Positions 7,450 to 14,467 of a stretch of DNA of 38,726 bases are shown here, one piece after another. Position numbers and translations under genes: made by a program. The notes under the pieces are model-generated. The model did no database searches. It was not told where the DNA came from and saw only the letters and a list, made by a program, of their open reading frames with translations. Origin of the DNA: a virus. The DNA lies in IMG/VR virus record IMGVR_UViG_3300047322_000451, positions 1 to 38,726 of that record, one strand, 5' to 3'. The stretch's first letter is position 1. Each line of letters opens with the position of its first letter.

Positions 7450-9576
7450 ATGGCTGGTTTTGACAATGACGTCTGTTACGCTAATAATATCGATTTCTCT
7501 GGAGGCTCACCAGTAAGCGGGAAAATGCTTTTAGATGGACAACTTCTTATTGGAAGCACTGCACTAAATGCTGGTGGAACACATCTTAACGTTAATACTT
7601 TGACAGCTGGTTCTGGTATAGCCATTACTAATGGGGCAGGTACAATAACGATCTCAAACACCGGCGGCGGTGGGGGTGGTGGTGGTGCAACTTCGCTTTC
7701 AGGTAATACAGGGTCTGCACCTAATATTGCGGGAGTAATCAATGTTATAGGTTCTACGGGTCTTACCACAACTGGCGATGGAATTCAGACTCTTACCATC
7801 ACACCCACAGGTAATCTTCTAGCTTTGCATGGATTATCCGGAACTGGATATGTCGTACGTACAGGATCAAACACATTTATTGAAAGAACTTTTCTAGCAG
7901 GTTCTGGCATTTTATTATCTAATGCAGATGGTGTTGCAGGGGCTACTACTATCACAGCAGGCGCAACAGTTCCTACAACGTTTACTGAAGACACCGGAAG
8001 TGCAACACCTGCAGCAAATAACATCAATATTCTAGGAACGTCTGCTCAAGGTATATCCACAAGTGGTGCAGGGGCAACGGTAACTATTACTGCAGCAAAC
8101 GCGACTTCAATACAAAAAGGTGTCGCATCATTCAATGCAACAAACTTTACAGTAACAGCAGGAGCTGTAGCATCTAATGCTATTACAGTGACAGCAGGAA
8201 CTGGTCTAACGACCGGAGGTGTTGTCAACTTAGGTGGTTCGGTAACACTCGCTTTAGATATTCCAGTAACAGTTGCACATGGCGGAACTGGCGATATTAC
8301 ACTTACAAATCATGGTGTAATGTTAGGTCAAGGAACATCACCTGTAGTAGTAACAGCAGCCGGAACGAATGGTCAGGTGTTAATTGGTGGAACAGGAGTT
8401 GATCCAGCGTTTGCAACAATTGCAGGAACGCAGGGTGTTACTTTAACAGGTGGATCAAATACTCTTTCAATTGGACTTGTCAATGTACCTAACAGCGCTC
8501 TTGCTAATAGTTCTATAACGATTAATGCTGGTTCTGGGATTAGTGTTGTCGGGTCTCCAGTATCTCTTGGAGGTGCAGTCACTATTAGTGCATCAGGAAC
8601 GATTGTAACACAGTTTTCATCAGACTCTGGAACTGCAACGCCATCTGGAAATAACATTAACCTAGTAGGTACAGCAGCTCAAGGTTTGACTACATCGGCT
8701 ACAGGATCGACTGTAACATTTACGAATACAGATTGGTCTATCATTCAGAAGGGTGTTGGAGCTCTTGCAACTAACGCAGAAACGATCGCGGGAACCGTCA
8801 GTAATAAAGCGGTATCACCGTCTACATTAGCAGCAAAGCTAGGAACGCAAACAGCACATGGAGTTGCTATATTCGAAGGAACATCAAGCGCCTTAGTCCC
8901 TGTAGGACCAAATGCAGCATCTGGTATTCCATTGATCAGTCAGGGAGCAGCTTCAGATCCAATATTTGGAACTGCTATAGTGCCAGGTGGAGGAACGGGT
9001 GCAACATCCTTTACAGCTTACAGCGTAATAACAGGCGGAACGTCATCTACAGGTGCATTACAAAATGTTTCGGGGGTTGGTACTTCAGGGCAAGTTCTTA
9101 CAAGCAATGGTGCTGGAACTCTTCCTACCTGGCAAGGCGTGTCTATTTCAACTCAACCAAGCTTTAACGCATATCTTGTACCGACATTGAGTAATGTCAC
9201 GGGTGATAATACTGGCTATGTCATTCCTTTTACGAATGTTATTGCAAATAACGGTTCTGGATGGAATGGAAACACAACATTTACCGCACCTTCAACAGGT
9301 ATTTATATTTTTGGCCATAACATAAGTGTTAGCGGATTGACAGCTTCTCACACTTATGGGGCTTTTTATATGATAACTACATCCAAAACAAACACAAGTC
9401 CTGCAGTTAATCCTTATGCCGTAAGAGCAACTATTGGCGGTGTATTGAATCTTCCGTATTCAGGAATGTTCAGTATGACTGCAGGTGATACAATGACATT
9501 AACAATTGTTGTAGATGGTGGCACGAAGGTTGTCGATCTTGTAAATGGAAATATATGGGGATTCAAAATAGTGTAA
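7450..9576 (+). CDS. Tail fibre with C1q-like tip, 708 aa
   Basis: AAGGATAG precedes ATG 7450. Residues 1-35 are a MAGFDNDVCYANNIDFSG anchor paralogous to the 403-aa fibre. The shaft has repeated blocks ((T/S)G(S/T)ATP-x2-NNIN(I/L)x-GTxAQG twice, plus a degenerate first copy), a poly-Gly hinge near residue 75, and two IQKGV elements. Residues about 570-708 begin PSFNAYLV and contain TGYVIPFTNVIANNG, TFTAPSTGIYIFG and a final IWGFKIV, the layout of a C1q/TNF-like jelly roll. It is probably a trimeric receptor-binding protein with a different tip from its neighbour. Confidence 0.88.
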   Translation: MAGFDNDVCYANNIDFSGGSPVSGKMLLDGQLLIGSTALNAGGTHLNVNTLTAGSGIAITNGAGTITISNTGGGGGGGGATSLSGNTGSAPNIAGVINVIGSTGLTTTGDGIQTLTITPTGNLLALHGLSGTGYVVRTGSNTFIERTFLAGSGILLSNADGVAGATTITAGATVPTTFTEDTGSATPAANNINILGTSAQGISTSGAGATVTITAANATSIQKGVASFNATNFTVTAGAVASNAITVTAGTGLTTGGVVNLGGSVTLALDIPVTVAHGGTGDITLTNHGVMLGQGTSPVVVTAAGTNGQVLIGGTGVDPAFATIAGTQGVTLTGGSNTLSIGLVNVPNSALANSSITINAGSGISVVGSPVSLGGAVTISASGTIVTQFSSDSGTATPSGNNINLVGTAAQGLTTSATGSTVTFTNTDWSIIQKGVGALATNAETIAGTVSNKAVSPSTLAAKLGTQTAHGVAIFEGTSSALVPVGPNAASGIPLISQGAASDPIFGTAIVPGGGTGATSFTAYSVITGGTSSTGALQNVSGVGTSGQVLTSNGAGTLPTWQGVSISTQPSFNAYLVPTLSNVTGDNTGYVIPFTNVIANNGSGWNGNTTFTAPSTGIYIFGHNISVSGLTASHTYGAFYMITTSKTNTSPAVNPYAVRATIGGVLNLPYSGMFSMTAGDTMTLTIVVDGGTKVVDLVNGNIWGFKIV

Positions 9577-9578
9577 TT

Positions 9579-9875
9579 ATGAAAATATCTCAAGAGATTG
9601 TAAATACAAAAAGAATGAAAAGAAATCTAGCTATGGAATATCTCAGAGAGGTATTTCCGGGTTGTACTATTTGTTTTGATGAAAAATGTATATCGAAAAT
9701 AAAATTCTCGATTAATTCCTGTGTCCAGCCAAATGCTGAGATGGGATACGATAAATTATCTATTACGTCTAATGGTCTTAAATTTTATTGGCCTATAGAG
9801 GAATATAGCGAAGAAATGTCTTCTGAAAAAGCTATGGAGTTTCTGATAAAAGCAAATTCAAAATTAGTGGAGTGA
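9579..9875 (+). CDS. Small protein of unknown function, 98 aa
   Basis: ATG 9579 is preferred to ATG 9555 because the longer form overlaps the fibre gene and neither has a strong ribosome site. The N-terminus is basic (KTKRMKRN-type residues). The middle has three Cys (CTICFDEKC region and NSC) and the C-terminus is acidic and helical (EEYSEEMSSEKAMEFLIKA). No family recognised. It opens the group of tiny genes behind the fibre locus. Confidence 0.7.
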   Translation: MKISQEIVNTKRMKRNLAMEYLREVFPGCTICFDEKCISKIKFSINSCVQPNAEMGYDKLSITSNGLKFYWPIEEYSEEMSSEKAMEFLIKANSKLVE

Positions 9876-9877
9876 AT

Positions 9878-10030
9878 ATGAAATATTTATCCGTTGTACT
9901 ATTAGTCCTAACCAGCTGCACAGCTACATTCAGGGGCACTTTGATCGACATCGAAGAGCTTTCTTTGCAACCAGCATGGGCAGCACAAGGAAAGAAAACG
10001 ACCGTAAAAGAAACTGTGAGCGAGGATTGA
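9878..10030 (+). CDS. Tiny lipoprotein, possible Rz1/spanin-like lysis factor, 50 aa
   Basis: GTGGAGTGAAT precedes ATG 9878. The N-terminus [14 protein letters not shown] is a lipoprotein signal: one Lys, a hydrophobic run and lipobox L-T-S-C with Cys14, so the mature part is only 37 residues. Small phage lipoproteins of this size are often the outer-membrane spanin subunit (Rz1). Here the mature part is not Pro-rich and no inner-membrane Rz partner overlaps it, so the spanin role is only a guess. The host would need a lipoprotein pathway. Confidence 0.7.
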   Translation: MKYLSVVLLVLTSCTATFRGTLIDIEELSLQPAWAAQGKKTTVKETVSED

Positions 10031-10031
10031 G

Positions 10032-10172
10032 ATGCCGTTGAAAAAGGGAAATAGCAAGAAAGTTATTAGTGAGAATATACGTACAGAGATGCATTCAGGA
10101 AAGAACCAGAAGCAAAGTATTGCCATAGCTATGTCTAAGGCAGGAAAATCTAAAAAGAAAAAGAAAGGTTGA
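10032..10172 (+). CDS. Small basic protein, DUF6496-like, 46 aa
   Basis: ATG 10032 follows the lipoprotein stop by one base. The body [20 protein letters not shown] then SKAG matches a pattern I know from small phage and bacterial proteins with an E-M-H-x-GK-x2-KQ-x-(I/V)AIA-x3-AG motif (the DUF6496 type), and it ends in a KSKKKKKG tail. It is strongly basic and may bind nucleic acid. Function unknown; the family assignment is from memory of the pattern. Confidence 0.7.
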   Translation: MPLKKGNSKKVISENIRTEMHSGKNQKQSIAIAMSKAGKSKKKKKG

Positions 10173-10174
10173 TA

Positions 10175-10321
10175 ATGATACCTGCAGTCATTCCTAAACA
10201 AGAACTATTTCTTGTAAAACCTGAACGAACATTCGTCTACAATGTGTTGACAGCGACAATTCATTATATCGCCATTATTACATTTGCCATACTCGGAATA
10301 ATCCTGCTTGGTAAGATATAA
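10175..10321 (+). CDS. Single-helix membrane protein, possible holin-like, 48 aa
   Basis: ATG 10175 overlaps the tail of the preceding gene region (TGATAATG). Residues about 26-46 (TIHYIAIITFAILGIILLG) form one clear membrane helix, with a charged 25-residue N-terminal part containing KQELFLVKPERTF and a C-terminal KI. Next to a tiny lipoprotein it could be a holin-type or pinholin-type lysis protein. No endolysin is next to it, so lysis is a hypothesis. Confidence 0.65.
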   Translation: MIPAVIPKQELFLVKPERTFVYNVLTATIHYIAIITFAILGIILLGKI

Positions 10322-10394
10322 CAAGATATTCCTAGTTATCCTTGAAATCAGGTATAAGTGGGTATAAATAGGAATAAATCGGATAGAGGTGATT

Positions 10395-10802
10395 ATGTAC
10401 AATATCATGAGAGATATCGTTATAGGCCCGTCAGCACATCTAAAAGACGAAATCGAAGATCTTAAAAAAACACAAGCCAAACCTCAGAATGATATCAATG
10501 CAAACATGATAGCTCGCATGGATGCAATGAGAGACAATATAAATAACCTCAATATGCAAGCAGGGGTTCTGAAGAGTACTGTAGACGCTTATTCTTCAGT
10601 TGTTGATCTACAGGTAATCACAAACCGAATCAAGAATATGGAGAAGGATCTAGCAGATATCCGTAAAGTATACGTGGTTAACACAGCTCAAACACTTATG
10701 CAGGTTGCGGATATGAAGATTCAGCATGACAAAGACAAGGAAGTGTTTGTGAATATGCTAGAGATTTTGAGTAGACGAATTGAGGATGTGTCGAAAAAAT
10801 GA
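10395..10802 (+). CDS. Coiled-coil protein at the end of the rightward operon, 135 aa
   Basis: AGAGGTGATT places the start at ATG 10395 rather than GTG 10389. After residue 15 the protein is continuous heptad-like helix (HLKDEIEDLKKTQ, ITNRIKNMEKDLADIRKVY, VFVNMLEILSRRIEDVSKK) with no Cys and few aromatics. The upstream 70 bases have two GGTATAA elements and an AT-rich, promoter-like TTGAAA. The last seven codons lie in the first copy of a 41-bp tandem duplication. Function not recognised. Confidence 0.75.
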   Translation: MYNIMRDIVIGPSAHLKDEIEDLKKTQAKPQNDINANMIARMDAMRDNINNLNMQAGVLKSTVDAYSSVVDLQVITNRIKNMEKDLADIRKVYVVNTAQTLMQVADMKIQHDKDKEVFVNMLEILSRRIEDVSKK

Positions 10803-10860
10803 AGGAAATTGTGCATTTCATTGAGGATGTGTCGAAAAAGTGACGGAAATTGTGCATTTC
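10779..10860 (+). repeat. 41-bp tandem duplication, two copies, at the 3' end of the gene
   Basis: Copy 1 is 10779-10819 and copy 2 is 10820-10860; they differ at two positions. Each starts ATTGAGGATGTGTCGAAAAA and ends GGAAATTGTGCATTTC. Each copy carries the last codons IEDVSKK, a TGA and a GAAAT-TGTGC-ATTTC hairpin, so the second copy is a duplicate of the gene tail with its own stop. Confidence 0.9.
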
Positions 10861-10873
10861 GTCGTTTATTCTT
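10842..10873 (+). terminator. Terminator-like hairpin at the convergent junction
   Basis: GAC-g-GAAAT, loop TGTGC, ATTTCGTC (10842-10863) followed by the T-rich GTTTATTCTTT. It lies between the rightward gene ending 10802 and the leftward gene ending 10899, where rightward transcription should stop. The stem has one bulge, so confidence is moderate. Confidence 0.5.
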
Positions 10874-10898
10874 TAGGCTTATACATTAGATTCGGGTC

Positions 10899-11144
10899 TC
10901 ATGAATTCTCTCTCCAAATCTCTATCATTTTACTAATAACAACGTGTGGATTTTCATATTCATAAAACTTAAAGATATGACTATGTAACTCATTCCATTT
11001 TTCAAGTAATTCTGATTCTTCATTATAATTTGGACCAAAAGCCCACTCAGAAAATTCCGAAACTTTATTTTCTGTCAACGTATAGATGGTTTCTCGTAGA
11101 TATAATGAAAGAAAAACATCATCAACGTCATCTTCGAAGCTCAT
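10899..11144 (-). CDS. W-A-F family protein, 81 aa (paralogue 1)
   Basis: The start at 11144 makes an ATGA overlap with the upstream gene and has GGAGG eight bases before it; an in-frame ATG at 11159 would place that GGAGG inside the gene. The protein is acidic. It contains EFSEWAFGPNYNEESE, then EKWNELHSHIFKFYE, then VISKMIEIWREN. The same pattern, F-x2-W-A-F, W-x3-H and a C-terminal I-x2-M-x3-W, occurs in the genes at 11141, 21742 and 22550. No known family recognised. It is the last gene of the leftward operon. Confidence 0.85.
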   Translation of the reverse strand: MSFEDDVDDVFLSLYLRETIYTLTENKVSEFSEWAFGPNYNEESELLEKWNELHSHIFKFYEYENPHVVISKMIEIWRENS

Positions 11145-11359
11145 GAAAAAATCCTCCATACAACTATCATACTAGGAATATCATCAGAAGGTTTTCCAGA
11201 TCCACATAACATTAAACAATCTCCATGCAATTCATTCCAATTCTTCCAGATTTCAGTTTGAGAGATCGACTTGAAGTTAGGTCCAAAAGCCCATTCTGCG
11301 AATTCTTCTGATTTATCACCTAGAATAGACTCAACTATATCTCTAAAATGTTCAGCCAT
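11141..11359 (-). CDS. W-A-F family protein, 72 aa (paralogue 2)
   Basis: It has an excellent AGGAGG site five bases before ATG 11359. It contains EFAEWAFGPNFKSISQTE, then KNWNELHGD and IPSMIVVWRI, closely matching its downstream neighbour (WAFGPN and WNELH identical). The two probably arose by tandem duplication; the stop overlaps the neighbour's start (ATGA). Function unknown; small size and acidic charge suggest a protein-binding partner. Confidence 0.88.
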   Translation of the reverse strand: MAEHFRDIVESILGDKSEEFAEWAFGPNFKSISQTEIWKNWNELHGDCLMLCGSGKPSDDIPSMIVVWRIFS

Positions 11360-11371
11360 AAAAACCTCCTA

Positions 11372-11572
11372 TTATCTTTTGTCTTCTTCAGTCAATCTTT
11401 CGAGTAGGACAATGATAATTCTCATCATATTATGCTGGTAATTTACCTCTTTGAGCATATCTATGAGGTTTTTTGTAGAAGTACTTCGTAAATCCTCCCA
11501 TTCATAGAAACCAGAATAAGCCCAGCAAGCTGTTTTATCTTTACGAAAGTATTTCATGATTTTCTTGAACAT
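11372..11572 (-). CDS. Small basic-then-helical protein, 66 aa
   Basis: AAAGGAG six bases upstream supports ATG 11572 rather than ATG 11587. The N-terminus MFKKIMKYFRKDK is basic and amphipathic. The rest has a Trp/Tyr patch (CWAYSGFYEWEDL) and a helical end (MMRIIIVLLERLTEED). No family recognised. It lies between the serine recombinase and the two W-A-F genes in the same operon. Confidence 0.75.
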   Translation of the reverse strand: MFKKIMKYFRKDKTACWAYSGFYEWEDLRSTSTKNLIDMLKEVNYQHNMMRIIIVLLERLTEEDKR

Positions 11573-11593
11573 TTTAACTCCTTTCATTCATAG

Positions 11594-12271
11594 TTATGTG
11601 TTGTTTTGGAGAACTCTATTTACGGCTGCATAGCTCCAAAAAGTATTGTCCCGGCTTAAAAAACCTTTTAAGTTAAGTTTCTCTGCGATTTTTCTTAAGG
11701 ACATTCCTGAATTTTTCATCTCTATCATTTCAGAAAGAACAGATTTTTCTCTTTCGCATACTTCTAGATGTAATTTATCGTCATTCAGTTTGTATCCAAA
11801 AGGGATTCTTCCAATACGCTCGCTTCTTTTCTTCTTTACATTCAGAGCTACTTTAGTCCTAGCACCGATGATCAATCGTTCATATTCGGCGAATGAATCG
11901 ATTAGCCTTTTCATTAAGATTGAGGATGGATCGGAATCTCCACTGAAATCTCCGCTAGCTGATACAATCCTAGCTTTTTTTCTTTGAATGGCACTTTCTA
12001 TCATGGCATTCACTATAACATCTCTACCTAAGCGATCTCTTTTTGCAACAAGAAATATATCTCCACAGTCCAACTCCTTCAAAGCAAGTAGAAGACCTGG
12101 ACGTTTATCCATAGAAAGAGCGCCGCTATATCCTTCATCCATAAATTCAATGTAAGGATGGTTTCCGTTTTTGGAAATATATTCTACGCACATATTTCTT
12201 TGTGCTTCTAAACCAAGACCGGATTGAACTTGCTGGTCGGTGCTAACTCTCAAATAAATTATATATTTCAT
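11594..12271 (-). CDS. Small serine recombinase (resolvase/invertase superfamily), 225 aa
   Basis: It catalyses site-specific DNA strand exchange through a 5'-phosphoserine link. The N-terminal resolvase domain (residues 1-145) has YLRVSTDQQ with nucleophile Ser10, Q-RNMCVEYI, and AKRDRLGRD with the conserved arginines at about 78-84, then FAEYERLIIGARTK. Residues about 155-222 (GRIPFGYKLNDDKLHLE, GMSLRKIAEKLNLKG, WSYAAVNRVL) match the Recombinase domain of large serine integrases. The zinc-ribbon and coiled-coil parts of those enzymes are absent, so it is a short form. It lies beside a 17-bp perfect palindrome that may be its site. Confidence 0.93.
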   Translation of the reverse strand: MKYIIYLRVSTDQQVQSGLGLEAQRNMCVEYISKNGNHPYIEFMDEGYSGALSMDKRPGLLLALKELDCGDIFLVAKRDRLGRDVIVNAMIESAIQRKKARIVSASGDFSGDSDPSSILMKRLIDSFAEYERLIIGARTKVALNVKKKRSERIGRIPFGYKLNDDKLHLEVCEREKSVLSEMIEMKNSGMSLRKIAEKLNLKGFLSRDNTFWSYAAVNRVLQNNT

Positions 12272-12298
12272 ATAAAGACCTAAAGCTAAAATGTTTAT

Positions 12299-12338
12299 GT
12301 TTATTGTTACGGTACGGGGCGGTACCGTAACAATAAAC
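12299..12338. repeat. Perfect 17-bp inverted repeat, candidate recombination site
   Basis: Arms GTTTATTGTTACGGTAC (12299-12315) and its exact reverse complement (12322-12338) flank an asymmetric 6-base centre GGGGCG. It lies between the serine recombinase start (12271) and the integrase-fragment stop (12375). No T-run follows on either side, so it is a poor terminator. Size and position suit a crossover or attachment site, or an RNase III-type processing hairpin. Confidence 0.9.
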
Positions 12339-12374
12339 AGTCACTCCTACTTCCCCTTATTTAAATCATCAGAC

Positions 12375-12971
12375 TTAGCACTCTACACCAAAAATATCCT
12401 CGTTCATCCTTCTAACAGCAGAATCTAAGACTTCCTGATCTACCTTTGGTCGCATTTTCCTCTCAAGTTCTCTTAATATAGTGTGAGGGTGGTTTGCTAG
12501 GGAAAGGCCATTATCTATCATAAAAGAGTATACGATAGACAGATATCTGAATTTCTTATAGACGGTGTAAATGGACTGTTGAACTGGCTTTCCTTTTTCG
12601 GCGCTTCCCCCTCTTAAAACAATTGTATTTAACATACGCTCACATATCTTTGAATAGTCGTCTAAGGATATGTCAGAGAGTGGTTTATCTGAAACTGTAG
12701 AAAATATCTCTTTTAACTTTAAGGTATCCAATATAGTTTTCGCAGCCGAATCCTTTTCCTTTAATGATCGAGCTTTTAAATCTATAGCATCGCTTAACTT
12801 GAAAAGCTCCGTAGGAGGAACGTTAAAATGTTCCATTTCGTCGTATAGATCTTCTTTGTATTTAGCCCATAACTCTGCCGTTTCTTTATCGGAAAAAGTA
12901 GCGCTTAACTTCAAATTCTTTTTCCTTATCATAACATTCCATTTACCACTAGCCATGCGAATGTGAGCCAT
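12375..12971 (-). CDS. Tyrosine-integrase-like DNA-binding protein without catalytic domain, 198 aa
   Basis: AGGAGAAAAT precedes ATG 12971. Residues 1-45 (RMASGKWNVMIRKKNLKLS, SDKETAELWAKYKEDLY) look like the three-stranded arm-binding domain of phage integrases. Residues about 65-170 (KPLSDISLDDYSKICERM, QSIYTVYKKFRYLSIVY, NHPHTILRELERK) look like the SAM-like core-binding domain. The protein stops there: no R...H-x2-R...Y catalytic part exists in the remaining 28 residues or in the 100 bases downstream. It overlaps the helicase gene by 23 bases. It may be a remnant, or a DNA-bending partner of the serine recombinase. Confidence 0.85.
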   Translation of the reverse strand: MAHIRMASGKWNVMIRKKNLKLSATFSDKETAELWAKYKEDLYDEMEHFNVPPTELFKLSDAIDLKARSLKEKDSAAKTILDTLKLKEIFSTVSDKPLSDISLDDYSKICERMLNTIVLRGGSAEKGKPVQQSIYTVYKKFRYLSIVYSFMIDNGLSLANHPHTILRELERKMRPKVDQEVLDSAVRRMNEDIFGVEC

Positions 12972-14280
12972 ATTTTCTCCTTAAATTTTCTTTCCATATG
13001 ATAAAAGCCGCTTCTAGTGCACTTGGAGGGCTTGGTAAATTCCTACCTAATAATTCCAATTGCGAATCCAAAGCATTCGTTTCGTTAAACCATGAATCAA
13101 GTACGGAATTTGATTTAAACACATCAAACTCTTCCTTTTTTATGATCATTGTCTCAATAGACAGACCGTCTGCTTTTTTCTTGAGATCCGATAGCTTTAT
13201 CCCGGGTTGATAATCAACAATAAGGGACACTTCATTGTCTGTAGCTGTGTTAAAATTGCATATATTATGGTTGTTATCTGTCAATTCGTATAGGTGACAG
13301 AATTCTTTCCCTGGGTGAATTCTTAATCCACGACCAATCATTTGGCAGTACAACGCTTTTGATCTTGTAGGTCTAGCAATGATAAGAGCGTCGATGGATG
13401 GTTCATCAAACCCCTCTGTTAGAAGTTGGCAATTCGTTAAGACATGAAGTTTACCTGTCTTGAAATCTTCGATAATTTTCTTCCGTTCATTTATAGGCAT
13501 ACGACCATGGATGCATGAAGAGCGAAAACCGGCCATCTTTAGCGAACTGTCTATTCGTATAGAATGTTCAATATCAATACAAAAAATTAAAGTTTTCCTA
13601 TCCTGACAATGATTCTTATATGTATTCAATATCAGATTGTTTCTAGATTCTATATCTAATTTCTTTATTGAATGATGGACAAAATCTCCTCCTGCTTTCG
13701 TTATACTTTCAAGCTCACAACCTGTTTTGATACGCCAACCTTTCATGTCACAAAGGTACCCAGCTTCGATCATTTCATAAATATTTCGACTAAAAGAAAT
13801 TTGTCCAAAAATTTCATCAAGGGATTTTCGATCCATTCGCTCAGGTGTTGCCGTGAATCCTAATAGCTTAAACTCATGATTCTTGGAATATCTCTCTAAG
13901 AATCTTTCATAGGTTTGGCTTTGAGCATGGTGAGCTTCGTCTATGATAATAAAATCTACTTTATGCTCTAATAACGCCTTGCAAGACAGTTCGAAATTTA
14001 AAGAAGCTGCTGTAACAACAAAAAAATCCTTATTTTCTTGTCTAGGTCTTATGGATATCCTATCACCCAAAAAGAACTTGCCCCATTCATAAATTTGGTT
14101 TAGAAGATCTCTTGAAGGACATGTAATGATAGCCTTCTTTCCATAACGTTTAAGATAATTTAAGAAAATAAAAGTCTTTCCAGAACCGGTAGGGAGTTGA
14201 ACAAGTTGTTTGTCCGACTCCTTAAATGTTTCGTGGATTACATCTATACATTCTTCTTGATAATCGTGAAGTTTTATCAC
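12949..14280 (-). CDS. SF2 DEAH-box helicase (UvsW/Type III res-like), 443 aa
   Basis: It starts at GTG 14280, overlapping the upstream stop (GTGA). RecA-like domain 1 has a Q-motif-like LHDYQEECI, Walker A PTGSGKT (residues 30-36), DEAH near residue 135 and TATPER near 164. Domain 2 has TLIFCIDIEHS, TNCQLLTEGFDEPSIDALI and QMIGRGLRIHPG. It should be an ATP-driven DNA (or RNA) translocase for branch migration or fork restart, in keeping with the adjacent Exo/Erf/SSB genes. The last 75 residues are unassigned. Confidence 0.93.
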   Translation of the reverse strand: MIKLHDYQEECIDVIHETFKESDKQLVQLPTGSGKTFIFLNYLKRYGKKAIITCPSRDLLNQIYEWGKFFLGDRISIRPRQENKDFFVVTAASLNFELSCKALLEHKVDFIIIDEAHHAQSQTYERFLERYSKNHEFKLLGFTATPERMDRKSLDEIFGQISFSRNIYEMIEAGYLCDMKGWRIKTGCELESITKAGGDFVHHSIKKLDIESRNNLILNTYKNHCQDRKTLIFCIDIEHSIRIDSSLKMAGFRSSCIHGRMPINERKKIIEDFKTGKLHVLTNCQLLTEGFDEPSIDALIIARPTRSKALYCQMIGRGLRIHPGKEFCHLYELTDNNHNICNFNTATDNEVSLIVDYQPGIKLSDLKKKADGLSIETMIIKKEEFDVFKSNSVLDSWFNETNALDSQLELLGRNLPSPPSALEAAFIIWKENLRRKYGSHSHG

Positions 14281-14447
14281 TCAGAATCCCTTTCATCTTT
14301 ATCATTCAACAACCTATAAGCCAACGCTAAAGCCGACCGTTCCTCATCATCCAGAGTCACAGCCCAGTATATCAGATCGCAAATCGCTTGAGGGTGATTT
14401 TTGTAAAGAGAGACCGCGTCTCTAATCAGCTCGGTCATATTGGTCAT
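14277..14447 (-). CDS. Small helical protein, 56 aa
   Basis: This small frame has an excellent GGAGAGGAA site before ATG 14447 and its TGA overlaps the helicase GTG (GTGA), so translational coupling is likely. The protein (MTNMTELIRDAVSLYKNHP, then LTLDDEERSALALAYRLL-type helix, acidic end) is all-helical. It has no recognised family. Position suggests an accessory of the helicase. Confidence 0.72.
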   Translation of the reverse strand: MTNMTELIRDAVSLYKNHPQAICDLIYWAVTLDDEERSALALAYRLLNDKDERDSE

Positions 14448-14467
14448 TTCCTCTCCTTTTTTATTTT
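14443..14467. repeat. Direct repeat A of a ribosome-binding region
   Basis: TCATTTCCTCTCCTTTTTTA plus TTT (plus strand) is the reverse of an AAAAAAGGAGAGGAAATGA ribosome site and start. The same block recurs at 14664-14688. This copy serves the 56-aa gene starting at 14447. Confidence 0.85.

Noticed and set aside
7476-8657. Open frames on the minus strand opposite the C1q-tipped fibre
   Set aside because: Same low-complexity mirror effect; several frames with no start signals and Pro/Val-rich content.
10205-10480. A 91-codon leftward frame over the small membrane gene
   Set aside because: No ribosome site, odd composition, and it overlaps two better rightward genes and a promoter-like region.
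12299-12338. Intrinsic terminator for the helicase/integrase-fragment transcript
   Set aside because: The hairpin is strong but the leftward continuation is ATAAACATTTT, without an immediate T-run; the recombinase gene would also be cut off from its operon.
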